NCBI GenBank assembly: GCA_900074885.1
Contig: FJUW01000042.1
Coordinates: 648,015-712,014 of the forward strand
From: Rhynchosporium graminicola
Lineage: Eukaryota > Ascomycota > Leotiomycetes > Helotiales > Ploettnerulaceae
Reading direction: 5' to 3'
DNA length: 64,000 nt
The notes beneath the pieces are model-generated. The model was not told where the DNA came from and ran no database searches. It was given only the letters and a program-made list of their open reading frames with translations. The position numbers were made by a program, and so were the translations under genes. Positions within the stretch are counted from its first letter, which is position 1. Each line of letters starts with the position of its first letter. Positions 11,367 through 23,477 of this stretch are shown here, in pieces.

Positions 11367-11974
11367 CTTGCCAATTTTCAGATATCTTGAAACTTGTGGA
11401 GGATTCGCGAGATACAATACGATGATGAAAGAGAGATCAAATAAAGATTATTAAAGACCGAGAGACTGTGGAGAAGTACGGCATACACTACCCTTATTAA
11501 CTTTGAGCAGCGTACTCAGAAGTCTGATGAACACACATGAAACCCGCACAAAAGCTACAATGTGGAAAATTTGGGTCTAGATAAACCCTCAATTTGGCTC
11601 CATGATCAACCCCGCCTCGAAATTAGATTTAGACAATTAGAAAGGGTCAGATGGCAGTCCTTTCAAGTCGCCCTTGGCATCAACGGCCAATGGGACCAGA
11701 GAAAAGAGGACATCGCAACCACACTGTGCGTATGATCGGTTTTGTTATACCCCAGGTATCGTATTCCTTGATAGGTAGAAACAGTATCCCTTTGGAGATA
11801 TCACGGAAATTGTTGAGTCTTGACTACTGCCTTTGCTCGCTTGATATGCATTATCGATCGTCTGGTAGCTCAGCTTCTTTGGCTTTGGCTTTGGTCTATC
11901 AAGTGTGCAATAATCGGGTAGCTTAAAGAGCAGACTCGATCGAAGAAGAAGACTCAGTTAATGAAAACGTCTTT
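11367..11974. other. Promoter side of the glutaminase gene
   Basis: No supported gene. It holds the 5' flank of the glutaminase and a spacer. Confidence 0.4.
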
Positions 11975-12379
11975 TCAGTATATTGCTATGTCATCATAGC
12001 AGAACATAGGCACTATCTGGAGGTGGTTGGATCTGAAAATGATAGACGTGCTCCAATCACATGCGCCCTCCCTAGAGTGATCATCCGCGCATTCGGCAAA
12101 CTTCCAGAAGCCATGAGGGCAAGCTTTCATGCAGTGTAACCGCTGACTCGGATGCCAGGCGAGCAGTAACTCATCTTGGCAAACGTAAGGGAAGACAATT
12201 GCAACGACTTCGCCTTGTCTGCTCCGCCAATATTGCGGGGTGGTCTTTGTGGAAGTAATATTCGATGCAATGGAACCTACGCATAGAATTCCAGGACAGC
12301 ATCGCTGGACAAGAAATGAAGCAAGACACAAGATTTGAATCGTCGTATTGGGCCTAAGGATATCTGTGAATACTGGCAT
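11975..12379 (-). CDS. Possible small cysteine-rich protein, 134 aa
   Basis: A single ATG-started frame (12379 to 11975). Residues 13-36 are hydrophobic (TTIQILCLASFLVQRCCPG), which could be a signal sequence or anchor though it is set in from the N-terminus. The rest contains several cysteines, including CMKACPHGFWKFAEC, and three tryptophans. I do not recognise a family. The alternative is a chance frame: 134 codons without a stop is not decisive. It is divergently placed about 530 bp from the F-box gene. Confidence 0.35.
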   Translation of the reverse strand: MPVFTDILRPNTTIQILCLASFLVQRCCPGILCVGSIASNITSTKTTPQYWRSRQGEVVAIVFPYVCQDELLLAWHPSQRLHCMKACPHGFWKFAECADDHSREGACDWSTSIIFRSNHLQIVPMFCYDDIAIY

Positions 12380-12911
12380 TTGAAGAACTCGTGGTCCCCT
12401 GATTCCAACCTGTGACTAGAAAAGCCTGCCACGTCATGACAGCCCGGAGCTGCCTGGGCCTCTCGGAAATACCGTGAGCTTGAGAGAAAATGCTAGAATA
12501 ATCCACGTATGAATCAAGCGTGCAGGTTGTCTTAGCGAAAGCAGAATAACAAGGAAACTTGGGAATTATCCTATAAATCGTGGCGATGCCATCATGTTTT
12601 TAGGCTTCGCTGAGCGCACGTGACCTCTGACTATTAGCTAATCACAATTTTCACCTCGCCCATTTTTCACATCACAATCACGACTCAAGGCAACTTTCGA
12701 TATTGACAGCACATCGATCCGTAAGAGAACTATAATTCGTTTTCGGGGAAGAATTCTATCACATTTCCCTGCCAAGCCGTACAACTGGCGCCCATCTCTC
12801 TCCAGCCCAGAAGGACGGTACTGTGGGCTCCGCACGTTCGCACCCGGGCCATCGATTCTTCTTGCAAAGCCGGGCCTGTCTCGCATGTAATCACAACACG
12901 AGATATCCCCC
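12380..12911. other. Promoter region upstream of the F-box gene
   Basis: Contains a CACGTG core (in gcgcacgtgacc, about 12615-12626), a common fungal bHLH-type site, about 290 nt before the F-box start. No gene is supported. Confidence 0.35.
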
Positions 12912-14639
12912 ATGCCGCCAACCAGAAATTCAGGCGCTTCGTCTGAAATCTCAGCATCTCTTCCAAAATCACGAGCGAAACTGTTTGGTAATTCCAGGTC
13001 AAAAATCCAAGCAAAAGTGATTCAAGATACTCAAGATCCTCAAAATGCCAATCTCAAGCCTGACAAGGAATCTAACAAATTGAACGCCTTCCTAAACTTG
13101 CCAATCGAGTTGAAGTTGCAAATCGTGGATTTCCTACCCACGTACGATATACCTAATGTGCGTATGATTTCGCAGTCTTGGGCTGCAGCAGGAGCGCCTT
13201 CGATATTTCGCAATGGATTCACTATTCGTCCTCAATTGGATGATATGGATCGTCTTGGTCAGGTATGCTTGAGGCCGGAGTTTGCGAAGGGGATTCGGTT
13301 TATCAAGTTCTTCGCCGGGGATACGGACAAAGGCCTGCTGTTCGAAGCAGTTAACCGAGAAGAGCAGCGCCTCAACTGGGCCACCGGTGGACAACTGACA
13401 AAGGTTTGGAATCAGATCGATGCCATTTTCGACTCTGAAAGGATGCAAAAACATTGCGAAGTTGGTCGACTAGAGAAATACTTAGCATCGTTACCAAATT
13501 TGGAGGCTATTAAGGTCACGTCTCAAGAGTGCCCCGTCCGTGGCTCGAATATGCCTTTCTGCATCTTATGGCAATCCTTGGAAGAAGATTTCGATGAGAG
13601 CGACGATGAACTCGCCCACTTTTTGAACACTGATATGTCCATTCAAAGATATGCTGCCGTCTTATCCGCAGCTCTGAAATGCAAGACGATCACTTCTATC
13701 GCCCTCGACTCCTTTCCTATCGACTACTTCGGAGGCGGACGACCCAGTCTCAGCCATTATCTCACCAATGTGCTTCAGCCCAGTCCCACATTGAAGACCA
13801 AGCTGTCGATGATCACGGTTCTTCAGATATCTATCGTTGGTAGACGTCGTCCATATCCCATAAATTTCCCACAGCAATATACTTCCGATCTAGGTCGTAA
13901 AATGGCCAAATTCATCGGTTGTTTCTCAAATCTTCGTAGCCTGGATCTCTCCTATGATGAATCGGTCGATGATACCGACGAATGTCTCATGGGTTTCGAA
14001 GAAGTCTTCTACCGACTCAAGTTCCCGCACCTTCACAGTCTCCTCATTGCGGGTTGCGACTCTACCGAAGAGGCGCTAGGGAGATTTCTCTTCGCCCACA
14101 AACAGACACTACGAAATCTCCATATTGGCGAAGCAGGATGCACCCCTGAAGAAAGCACTTGGAAGCAGGTACTAACGGATTTGCGCGACCACATGTCCCT
14201 CGAGAAGTTCGAGTTGTATGATCCTGATTCGGAGGGGCGGATCTACGACGATAATTGGAAGAGCTTGCATTCTGACGGGAAAAGCAAGATTAAGGATGCG
14301 AAGTTGCTGGAGCTGTACGTTTTGGGAAAGTGTCCATGGCCCATGTCAGACTCGAACCCGAGGGACTCGGGGTGGAAAAGGAAGTTCGGCGCAGAGGACA
14401 TGAAGTTGTTGGATCTCTCGGAGGAGGAGAGACGCGATCTCCTGGGCGAGGATTGGGAAACCGATGGGGATAGTGAGGCCGAGGATGAAGATATGGAAGA
14501 TGACGACAGTAGTGATAATGAGAGTGAAGCATTCTTCAGTGTCGAAGAGGACAACAGCTTTATCGACGATGGTAATTTGATTGCGGGTGATGGGGATTGG
14601 GAAGACATGGAAGTTGATGAGGCTGATGTTGTTGATTAA
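12912..14639 (+). CDS. F-box/leucine-rich-repeat-like protein with acidic tail, 575 aa
   Basis: One intronless frame from the ATG at 12912 to TAA. Residues about 57-95 form an F-box (FLNLPIELKLQIVDFLPTYD... with a conserved Arg/Ser/Trp end MISQSW). The following 380 residues contain leucine-rich segments of LRR-like character (NLRSLDLSYD, HLHSLLIAGC, TLRNLHIGEAG). The last 80 residues are strongly acidic (repeated Glu/Asp with Ser). F-box proteins bind Skp1 through the F-box and recruit substrates to SCF ubiquitin ligases; the repeat region would be the substrate side. The basic, Ser/Lys-rich first 50 residues look disordered. The substrate cannot be inferred. Confidence 0.85.
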   Translation: MPPTRNSGASSEISASLPKSRAKLFGNSRSKIQAKVIQDTQDPQNANLKPDKESNKLNAFLNLPIELKLQIVDFLPTYDIPNVRMISQSWAAAGAPSIFRNGFTIRPQLDDMDRLGQVCLRPEFAKGIRFIKFFAGDTDKGLLFEAVNREEQRLNWATGGQLTKVWNQIDAIFDSERMQKHCEVGRLEKYLASLPNLEAIKVTSQECPVRGSNMPFCILWQSLEEDFDESDDELAHFLNTDMSIQRYAAVLSAALKCKTITSIALDSFPIDYFGGGRPSLSHYLTNVLQPSPTLKTKLSMITVLQISIVGRRRPYPINFPQQYTSDLGRKMAKFIGCFSNLRSLDLSYDESVDDTDECLMGFEEVFYRLKFPHLHSLLIAGCDSTEEALGRFLFAHKQTLRNLHIGEAGCTPEESTWKQVLTDLRDHMSLEKFELYDPDSEGRIYDDNWKSLHSDGKSKIKDAKLLELYVLGKCPWPMSDSNPRDSGWKRKFGAEDMKLLDLSEEERRDLLGEDWETDGDSEAEDEDMEDDDSSDNESEAFFSVEEDNSFIDDGNLIAGDGDWEDMEVDEADVVD

Positions 14640-15934
14640 GAAGCACTCAAAATAAACCAGATTCTCAAAATGCACAGAGGAAACTTTGAAGATTTTTGGT
14701 GAAGGCAAGGTATGATGAACGTATAGAGGTAGTGAAGGGGACTGATGAGAAGCGTAGGATGGACTTGAAAGTAAAGTGAGCAACGAGTGTTGTGACATAA
14801 TACGTTGGTACGTCGAGCCTGGACTATTTAGTCTCTGGTGAGTACGGGTTACTTCGCAACTCAACCGCATTCTCAGAAGTCAAGAAACTATCCTACAACT
14901 TTTAGATACTTCAAAATTCAAAGCCACGAAAGATTTCAAGGGCATCTTTAAGCGCTTCTGAATACCACGAAAGTATTTGAGACTCTGTATTCTTCGTACA
15001 CTTTCCATTCGGGTCAGAAAATGGCAGAATGAATATTCATGGACGTCCATGAGCATTTGCTACATAAGATGATAAGCGCAGCTGAGACTTCTCATGAAAA
15101 CATCAATTCTATGACGTTGAATCTTTCCTCCAAGTTGAAATCCTCTTATACATTCGTGACATTAAACAAACGCGATTCAGTGAAGACCCTGAATTTGTTT
15201 CATGACTTGGCATTTGTGCCGTTGCTGCCGTTCAACCTTACGTTCTGACGTCGGGAGATATATATCCTGCTTAGCAAAAAGCAAATTAGCAATCAAGGAT
15301 GCTGACCCTAAAGCTCAGCAACTTACAAGAGCATTATGCCCTCTTCAATCCTTTGAAACCGATGGATTAAAATCAAAAGTCAATATCCTAAAAAGGGGAA
15401 TGATACGAAGTATCGCGTTGCATTACTCACTCGAATCCTCATCCCAGCACCAGAAACAAATCCAATTGATTGAAACAACTGTCCTCGAAACACGCGAAAA
15501 GTCTTCTCGGTGCTGAAAATTACATCTTAGCTTTTCACTTAAGCTTCTTTAATGACTCTCCAACATCAGATGAAACCTCGAAACGGTTCTTTCCCCACCA
15601 ACATCGCCCAGAAGAAGAAGCCAAGAACCCCTAAAGTCTAAAATCTAAATTACAAAAAGGGAATCGATCGTCCGGAATAATGCCTCGCTAAATGGTATCT
15701 CCAGGTTGGGAGACCAGTTGTTGGCTCATGCACCTGTTCTCGTATCTGCCCTGCAGGGCTGAGCTTGCCAGCCAAGCATCGACTCAGGTGCGTAGCAGCC
15801 TGAATATAGCAAAAGCCAACTGGGTACCAGCATTTTGCGAAGTTCAGCTTGTTTCAAGAAGGAGGTAGACCGATGTTTCTTTGCTCTTCGGCTTGGGCCA
15901 ATCTGGGGACGGTTATGTCAGATAGGAAAGGGGA
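14640..15934. other. Intergenic spacer
   Basis: 3' flank of the F-box gene and promoter side of the next gene. Short frames only; no RNA gene recognised. Confidence 0.45.
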
Positions 15935-15940
15935 TATATA
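15935..15940 (+). promoter_or_regulatory. TATA box upstream of the 143-aa protein gene
   Basis: TATATA in gggatatatagg lies 126 nt before the ATG at 16066. It is followed by a leader rich in C and T, the usual arrangement of a well-expressed fungal gene. Confidence 0.45.
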
Positions 15941-16065
15941 GGAAGGATCGTGCTGGTGGTCGTGCTTTCCGCATCCTACGTTTTAGAAAGCATTCGCAAC
16001 TCATAGCTACTCACACACCAAGCCACTTCTATCTCTTCCATCTCGAGCATTCAACAGTCGTTAAA

Positions 16066-16497
16066 ATGGTTTATCCTCCATATATTTCCTACGACGAGAG
16101 AGCCGCGTATGAGCGACGCTATCGCTCCGGTAACCACTCCCGACATTCATCCAGCTCCTCTAGCATCAGCACATCATCTGATACCTCCGTCTCCTACAAT
16201 CACAACAGCGTAGCTCCACCTCGATACTCATACACAGACTTCGCATCTGTGGACCAGAAGCCTTTACCACTCTTGCCTGCGTCGAGATGCAATCGGTCGG
16301 AGAGTGGAGGGGAGAGGAGAGTGACATTCGTGGTACAAAAGCCGTTACCGCCTTTGCCCTTGAAGATGAGGCAGGATGGAGGGGTTCGGGATTATGCGAG
16401 CCAAGGGAGGAGTAGGAGTAGCTCGAGTGCGAGCGAGAAGTCGGCCATGGGAGAGTGCGCGTGGTGGACGAAGGAGTTTTTCGGGAAGCCATCCTAA
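16066..16497 (+). CDS. Hypothetical Ser-rich protein, 143 aa
   Basis: ATG at 16066 in good context (GTTAAAATGG), stop at 16495-16497, no intron. The N-terminus is Tyr-rich (MVYPPYISYDERAAYERRYR), followed by a poly-Ser stretch (about residues 26-44) and two near-copies of a KPLPxLP motif (QKPLPLLP and QKPLPPLPLK) that could bind SH3-like or WW domains. The C-terminal end (ECAWWTKEFFGKPS) is aromatic. The rest appears disordered. Small Ser-rich proteins ending in a W/F-rich tail occur widely in Pezizomycotina, but I do not recognise a named family. The frame is open further upstream, but the TATA position and the start context favour 16066. Confidence 0.6.
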   Translation: MVYPPYISYDERAAYERRYRSGNHSRHSSSSSSISTSSDTSVSYNHNSVAPPRYSYTDFASVDQKPLPLLPASRCNRSESGGERRVTFVVQKPLPPLPLKMRQDGGVRDYASQGRSRSSSSASEKSAMGECAWWTKEFFGKPS

Positions 16498-17760
16498 GGA
16501 TTTTTTTATTCAAGGGGTGCTGGGATTTCGGGTGACTCCTACTAGAGTGTGATCCGGTTTGTCAGGGTTAGCAAAAGGGAGTTTAGAAGGTTGGAGCATT
16601 TTTGGAATTGGTGGAAATTAGAAGGGAGTTACAATACCCCGAATGAGTATAGACTCGCATATATCTAGGACAGGTCCATCGGATATCAAATCAATCATGG
16701 CTTACGAGCCTTTCACTCAGCAGATCACATATGACTTGTCTTTGAGCGCCATAACTCTCAACGTCCATATCCCTTTCCTTTTAGCCAGATTTGCACTAGA
16801 TAGGAGCCCGGGAATTTGCTCGCAGCGCTCCCGTGGCATGAATTGCGTGAAGTTCTTGAAGCCCTGAGCAGTACATCCGAAACCTGACACAAGCAATGCT
16901 TTGTGCGCGTCTGTCGAGCGAAAATAAAAACAAGCGAAGATAAAAAGGAGCGAGAATTCAAACGGGCGACAGGGTTGTCAATTTCCTCACAAATAATTAG
17001 GATTTCATTGCACCAGATTCTTTACCAGATGTGTTCTACGGGCAGCCTGAAACATCTTGGTATCTCGTGATATAGAAATCATCAATCCGGCAAGTCCTCT
17101 TCGTACGCAAAGCAATCTCCAAGGTTTCTATTAATTGGCAAGTTTCTACAGCATCATACAAACACCGAACCTCAATCCAAGAAGCCGACCTACCTTTTCA
17201 CATCGTGATCTCATCAACAAACCCCTATCGTAAATGTCTCTCCTATCTGATAAAATAAGGACCCCATGGTTCGGACCGGATAAATCAGCAGCCGCTTCTA
17301 CCGTCGTCTCAAAGTCTCGCTTGCATTGCGAAACGACATGGTTCTAGGCTGGTTCAGGTTAGGATGTTTTTCTCGATCGACACATGGGTTCGTGATTTCA
17401 ATCGGGTTTAGAGTTTTGGAACAAACGATGGCTAGGGATGCTCGTGGGGGTGATTTTGAGTTCTTGGAGTGGAGTAAGTTATGAACGCTGGTGAAGTTTG
17501 GAAAGGGAATTTTTGTATGGTATTTTGGGGAGGGTACAAAATAAAATACATGTTCCTTTTGGCTGAGCAGATTGGAGAGATGCGAGAAAGCTTTTTAATC
17601 AGTGTAGATCGATTTTGGTATATTGCTATATAGATATCTGTATATTGGGTATAATCTCATGCCATCTCTTCTCTTCTTGCGAGCTCTACTTCTATTGTCC
17701 GTCACCCTAGAGCCCTTTGCCTAAATCTGGTATTTGAACGGTCCGGATCGTCTTCGAGTT
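16498..17760. other. Intergenic spacer between convergent genes
   Basis: No supported gene. Convergent 3' flanks of the 16066 and 17761 genes. Confidence 0.45.
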
Positions 17761-19898
17761 CTAACCTCTGTCATCACTCGCGTATCGCTTGTTCAGCTCA
17801 TCAACACACCCCACCTCTCCCTCCATGCTCTGAGGCATGTTCGGTCCTGGCCTTGTTGGTAAACCCAACCTCGGATTCCCAGGTAGTCCAAGTTGTTTCC
17901 GGATGTCATTAATGTTATTGCTCATGTTTTTATTACTTGGGTTATCACCTGGCTGGTTGGGTTGGATTGATGTCCGCTCTCGTCTAGCAGCTAGCCATTC
18001 CGCCGTATTGCGGACTGGGTTCATGGGAGGTGGTATTTCCATGTTATAAAATTTTGTGACTGATGGAGGTTCTTTTTTGCCCAGGCCGCGTTGCTGTGGA
18101 GGTGGAGATTGGAGGGGTGGTGATGCTAATGGAGATGGTGAGACGACATCATCGGTCCAGACTGAGGCTTTGCTTTCTCTATAATGGTGGGTCAACATGA
18201 GTTGTTGTGGAGGCGTATCCGGTTTTAACGGAGTCAGTGCAAGTGGACTGCGTGGTATTTTTGATGGAGCTATCCTTTTGCTGTTACCAATGGTAATCAA
18301 TTTGGCGATCTTCGGACTCCAGATCGCGGTTGGAATGTTGGATTCTTGAGAGCTTTTCGGCCTCGGTGAATATCTTTTGGGACTTTCAGGTGTTTTGTTG
18401 GCCGGAGTCATCAGGAAAGGCTTGACAGGACTTGGTGGTGATTTGGGGGTTGGGAAACGTCCAAGTGGTGATTTGAGTTGACCTCCCAGTGGTAAAGGCG
18501 TCTTTCCACCAGGCAATTTAATAGTGCCGAACGGAGAGACCTCATCTCGGACTTTGAGCCAAGAGTTGAGGATTGGAGCTTTTGGGGGTTTTGAGGGATC
18601 CCAAGGTACGGTCGTCTTCTTCACGGCTCCTCGATTTGGGGAGCTCTCAGTAATCTTCAGGAACAGGGAAAATGAAGCGTTGGTAGGTGGGCCATTCTTC
18701 TCCTCATTAAACTTCACAAATTGATTAGAGGCAGCGATCGTGGTGCCGACTTGATCTGAAATTGGAAATTGTTCCACGATAGGGAACTTGGGATCTGAAG
18801 AGTACTCGTTGTTTGGCGACTTCGTTTCCTTAGACTTTCGTCTAGCACTTCTCTTATGTCGGATGACAAGGAAGTAGATAAGGATGGTTATTAGAGTAGA
18901 GGCGATGATACTGCCAACAATTGCGAGAGCTGCCTGAGTGGCAGTCACTGCCGTTGTCTGTGAAGCTTTTACTTGGTCGCCTGCCTGCGCAGCGAATGAA
19001 GCAGCTGCAGCCTGTATGCGATGATAAATTAGATTGGCTGATTCGATACCTAGTTCAAGAGGAACCTACGCTGATGCCCGAAATGGTTGCTTGAGCACCT
19101 TGAGTTGCCTTTGCAGCTGCAGCGAGGAAAGAAGAGCCAGCGGCAGCAGCAGAACCTTGTTCTTTCATTAGTTGTTGTTGAAAATGTTTTGATTCTGTAA
19201 AGTTTCGCCTCACAGAAATAACATTTCCACAGACGTGATTCGAAACGAAGAAACCGAAAACATACCTGTTGCAGCCGCAACTGCAGCACCAGCTTGGAGA
19301 ATAGCCATGGAAGCGTCCGCCTAAATTCATGACCCGTCAGAATTATTTCGCTGATATCAGGTATATCTGATTGTAAGCATACCTGTACCGATGCAGCACT
19401 GGCCTGAGCCGTTGTCATGGCTCCATTTGCTCTTGCTATTGCTGCATCTGCTGAAGATTTTGCTTGTGCTACTGCCTGGTCTGCGGACTGAACAGCTGCT
19501 GAAACACTTCTAGATGCTGCGCCGATTGATTGAGAGGCAGAATTCGAAAATTGCTGTATCGCTTGCGAGGCCGATTGTGACGCTTGCTGAGCAGCCTGCG
19601 AGGCCTTTTGATTTGCTTCTCGAACTGATTGAGAAGCTTGCTGGCTTGCTTGCTGAATCGATTGAGAGGCCGATTGATTTGCTTGTCGGATCGCCTCCGA
19701 TGCACTCCGACTTGCTTCACCGCAGTCTCCATTATTCTGAGGCTCGGGGATAGGACTTCGTAATCGAAGTTCTGGTGGAGATGTAATGAGTGCGATTTGT
19801 TCTTCAGCCCCCCGAACCATGCTCTGTACGATCTGAACTTTCGAAGGCTCCGATTGCATAGCGATGCTTGATGAGCTAGCTTCCCAAGGTGTATCCAT
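17761..19898 (-). CDS. Single-pass membrane protein with Ala/Ser/Gln repeat region, 637 aa
   Basis: Exons 19383-19898, 19266-19320, 19070-19161 and 17761-19011; introns of 62, 104 and 58 nt, all GT-AG; the sum is 638 codons. The start is the first in-frame ATG, since the frame opens further upstream only from GTG. Residues about 60-170 repeat the pattern QASQSxxQASQQASQS with alternating Ala/Ser/Gln, likely a long amphipathic helix or coiled coil, then Ala-rich helices. A transmembrane helix lies at residues 249-271 (ALAIVGSIIASTLITILIYF), followed by basic RHKRSARRKS, a cytoplasmic stop-transfer signal. The remaining 366 residues are Pro/Ser/Lys-rich with many SPxP and PxxP motifs. No signal peptide is visible, so the long N-terminal part would face outward only through a reverse signal-anchor. 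Its sensor-like layout resembles fungal wall sensors, but I do not recognise the family. Confidence 0.75.
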
Positions 19899-21327
19899 TT
19901 GACTTTTCGCAAAAGAAATAAAATCAAACCCTCTTCCAGCGAGGAGTCCAGACACATCAGACTAGCTTCGGGTATAATCGCAGACACATTAAACAAGTAT
20001 TAAAATCTAAAAGGAAACTGAACGGGCTTCACTGCTTGCAGAGCATCGCGAGTAACAGAACAGATGGACAGGTAGAAGTGCAAAGAGAAGACGATGAAGA
20101 ATCGAAAGAGCCCACAAATCAGAGATCTAAGGGATGGACGAGATGAGATCTAAAGTCTATCTCCGTTTCCCCTACCCCTTCATGTTACATTCGCTCGTTG
20201 TTATCTAGAACTGGTGAAGTTTTGCTATAGCATTGCCATGGCGAGCTATCTGATGCACCATGAACATGCAAGCGCGGGTGATCATACGGGCCAACACGCC
20301 TGCCTATGCATCTCTCAACGGTCGACATGACGTTTCGAGCGAGGGCATTCAATTTAGGCCAATGTGGGGGGATTTTGTTGTCGTGTGAGTTTCAGGACCT
20401 CGCGCACCGAGCTCCGTCTTCATGCTTAGGGGGGCGCGTTTGACCTGACAGCGGCAGAGCCGCCTATCAGACGAGTCAATCAGATGAGAAATCGAGCCAT
20501 TCAGGCTTTCGCAAACTCTAGAGGATCTGACAGATTCGGGGACATCTTGAATGAAAGGTCCATTAGTAATGGTAGTTGATCTTGGACGTATCGCGGATTC
20601 AGATTGATGACAATTGAAGGAATGAGTCGTGTATGGGAGGTTCGCTCGCTAATTTTAGTGTGATTTACTCAAGACAAGGGAACACAAAGATTGCAATTTA
20701 ACCCGTCGCACAAAATTAACGAATCAATAGCAGCAGTGGGTATCATAAACAGCAAGGAATGCCGTATGATAGCAAGTGGGCGCTATGCATGATTTCGTCT
20801 ACGAAGGATCAACATACGTTTCAACAACTATTTCAAGCGTCATAGTTAATCCGGGTTTTCCAATTCAGATTACATTTGGCTATCTTAGATCTAGATCTCG
20901 ATCTTTTAATGTGTGATACACCGATATAATAATCATAGAGCCTCCTCTATTGATATCAATCAAGTGCTTTGATTAGATGACACATCGGGTACTTAACTTA
21001 TATACTTATTGAATGTCATCTGTTTACATTTATGAACATTTTATACCCAAGACGCTAGGAAATGCCGACGAAACTCCAAGGCTACTTACGTACTCAATGC
21101 TTGCCACTTTGCCATATATATCCAGAAGCGGTACAACCTATGAACTGTTTTCCGCCAGGTTATCTGCAGTGAATTCATTCTCTTTCTCCCGCCCTTTCTC
21201 CCGGCGTGCAACAAGTTCCGGCGTTGCACCATGCTCCACTTGATTGACGGACTGCTTCATCAAGATTATTCTTGATCGAAACAGGTGTACTCCGACTTCT
21301 ATCTAATAGGTTTCCTCTAATGAATCC
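19899..21327. other. Intergenic spacer
   Basis: 5' flank of the membrane protein gene, with a long C/T-rich leader and short upstream frames on the minus strand, plus the 3' flank of the next gene. No gene supported. Confidence 0.45.
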
Positions 21328-22038
21328 TTACAGAACGCTCATGCCCTCATGTTCCCATTCATCTTCCAACGCCTTGAGCCTCGCCATAAACTCCTTCCAA
21401 CTCTCCAGTGAGGTATCAGATTCGAATTCGATCGTGATATTCTCACTTCGTCCATCATTAACTCTATCTCCCATCGCATCCGGAGATTCAACGCCGCAAT
21501 TCTTGATATCGAAACTCTTGAACGCCTCGTCGAGCTGATTCGCAGCATGTGTGAGGTGATGCAACGACTTAAACGCCTGTTTACCCGGTCAATGAATCTT
21601 TCTTTCAAATCATAGCTTGAACGCTCCTGGAATAAGAACACAAACAAAACTTACAAATCTGCGACTCTGGCAGTCGCCTCTTGCTTCCTGGTCCTTCAAA
21701 ACGCTGACTCGTAGGTGCCACAGAGGTTCATCCTTCGGTTCTGTGGTGTTCTTCGGTTGCCACAAACAATGTTTACCAACTTGTTCTCCGTTTCCGTTTG
21801 GGTAGCATGAGCTGCATGGGCTGTATGTCATGACTCCAAAATATCCCTTCATCGATTTCTGGAGGTACTCTCTGTTCGGACTGAGAGGTTGTAGAGTGTT
21901 GATTTGGAAATGTAATGTCTTGATGTTTCGTACAATATCGTGTGTAAGAACCAGATGAGCGTTCTCTTGTATTTGCGGTTTGTGTGCAAAATATCCTGGA
22001 TATCGTATTGGATTTGATCCTAACGAGAGGGAAGACAT
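21328..22038 (-). CDS. Hypothetical protein, 2 exons, 210 aa
   Basis: Exon 1 is 21655-22038 (ATG at 22038) and exon 2 is 21328-21576. The 78-nt intron is GTAAGT...AACAG, phase 0. The protein begins MSSLSLGSNPIRYPGYFAHK. It has a central Cys/Gly segment (TYSPCSSCYPNGNGEQVGK) and a helical acidic C-terminus (SLESWKEFMARLKALEDEW). No signal peptide, membrane segment or known catalytic motif is visible. The smooth join between exons and the similar composition on both sides support a genuine gene. Function unknown. Confidence 0.65.
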
Positions 22039-23477
22039 GATTACTAGCAACCCCTCTTCCTTTACATAAGCGTGCGCGAATGTGGTGAATGTTGCATTCT
22101 GTATGGCACAGAATCACCAAGTTCCGGTGGTGTGAGCTTCCGCAGCGTTGATAACGCTCAGATATCTCGTTCGATAAAGTGGTGTTACTTCTAGAATGAA
22201 GCAGCTGAGATGCGTAGATATATGGAGAGAATTGTTAGATGCTGAATTGGAGCTAGACTTGTCAGGCCACTTTCCTTTCGTTCCAGAAGACCTTTTCAGG
22301 GTCCATCATCCACTGAAGAGTCCAGACTTTACTTTACAGTGGTCCCCGATCGCTGTGCCTGGCAGCTGAACCCCTGCTGGACCCTTGAATCGGCGTCTCC
22401 CGAGCTAAGAATAGTGACTGAAGAACCCCGGGATTAACCATATTGTCACCTCACTTCATTGTTCTTCCAAAATCTCATCTTAATTGGGTGCTTGATAAAA
22501 ACAAGGCATAATCTATTGGCTCTGTACGTCTAATGGCCCTACAGACTGAGGCAAGTATTGGTTGAGGACTGACTTAATTGTTACCTTTGAGCCGAATGGA
22601 GTTGCTATTCTGGAAGTTGTGTAAGAGTCCGGTATTTCCTGCTTTTCTTTCATCGCTCAGAATCCCAAGATCAAGATCGATCTTTCAAAATTCTTCAGCT
22701 CTTATTGATATTACTTAACAGAGCATGTGAAGTTAGGCCAATTCAGTTTGAGCAAACAAGAACTGTTCGTATACACTTGTAACTCAATATTAAACTCACA
22801 AGAGAACAATAGAACACTACTAAATTAACGCTTCAAAGTAGTCCATTGCCTTTACTTCCAAAGAAAAATTCTTTATGGAGATCTGATTGCTTATGAGGAC
22901 AGACTGTCTTGCGCAAGTCGGATACGTTTAGCCTTATAAATGTAGTGCTTACCTACCTACCTTGCGGTCAATAGGCCACTAACTCTCTTACTATTTCGGT
23001 TGGTGACTAACCTAGAAGTACGACTGTCCGTAATTCTTTCCATAAACAATATTTCTGACAGCATCTAGAAGTTTCATTTCGGACTGAGCGGACATTTGAG
23101 CTTTTATTGACATGTAGTAATAAGCTTTCTTGAAGCGTCTTATACTCGAGAACAATGTGAAATGCTTAGTCCTTGTGCGGCATTACTTCAATCCTTCTTT
23201 CCTGGTTCTAGTAAGAGGCATAGTCTTTAGTAGAGCAGAAATGTGTTATGCATCGGTGTCCAAAAGCCGAAGAGTTAGTAAAGGCCGTGAAAAGATCGAT
23301 TTACCCCGCCTAGACTGACCCCGCTATAGTAACGAACGGACAGAAGAATCAGAAAGCACAAAAGAGATTACATCTCGCAGAATCTTAACACATCAGAATA
23401 AGCTAAGTTTCAAAAGGCAAAGCAATAACTACAAAAGCAGCCCCAAAAACCATATTTCGGATGACAATAAAAATCAT
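22039..23477. other. Intergenic spacer
   Basis: No protein gene supported. Moderately AT-rich single-copy-looking sequence leading up to the tRNA. Confidence 0.45.

Noticed and set aside
14243..14608. Ser-rich minus-strand frame opposite the acidic tail of the F-box protein
   Set aside because: It is the antisense reading of Glu/Asp codons, which gives poly-Ser artefacts.
19469..19996. 175-codon minus-strand frame overlapping exon 1 of the repeat membrane protein
   Set aside because: The out-of-phase reading of the Ala/Ser/Gln repeat gives an Arg/Lys-rich sequence without splice continuity; the repeat frame joins cleanly to three further exons.
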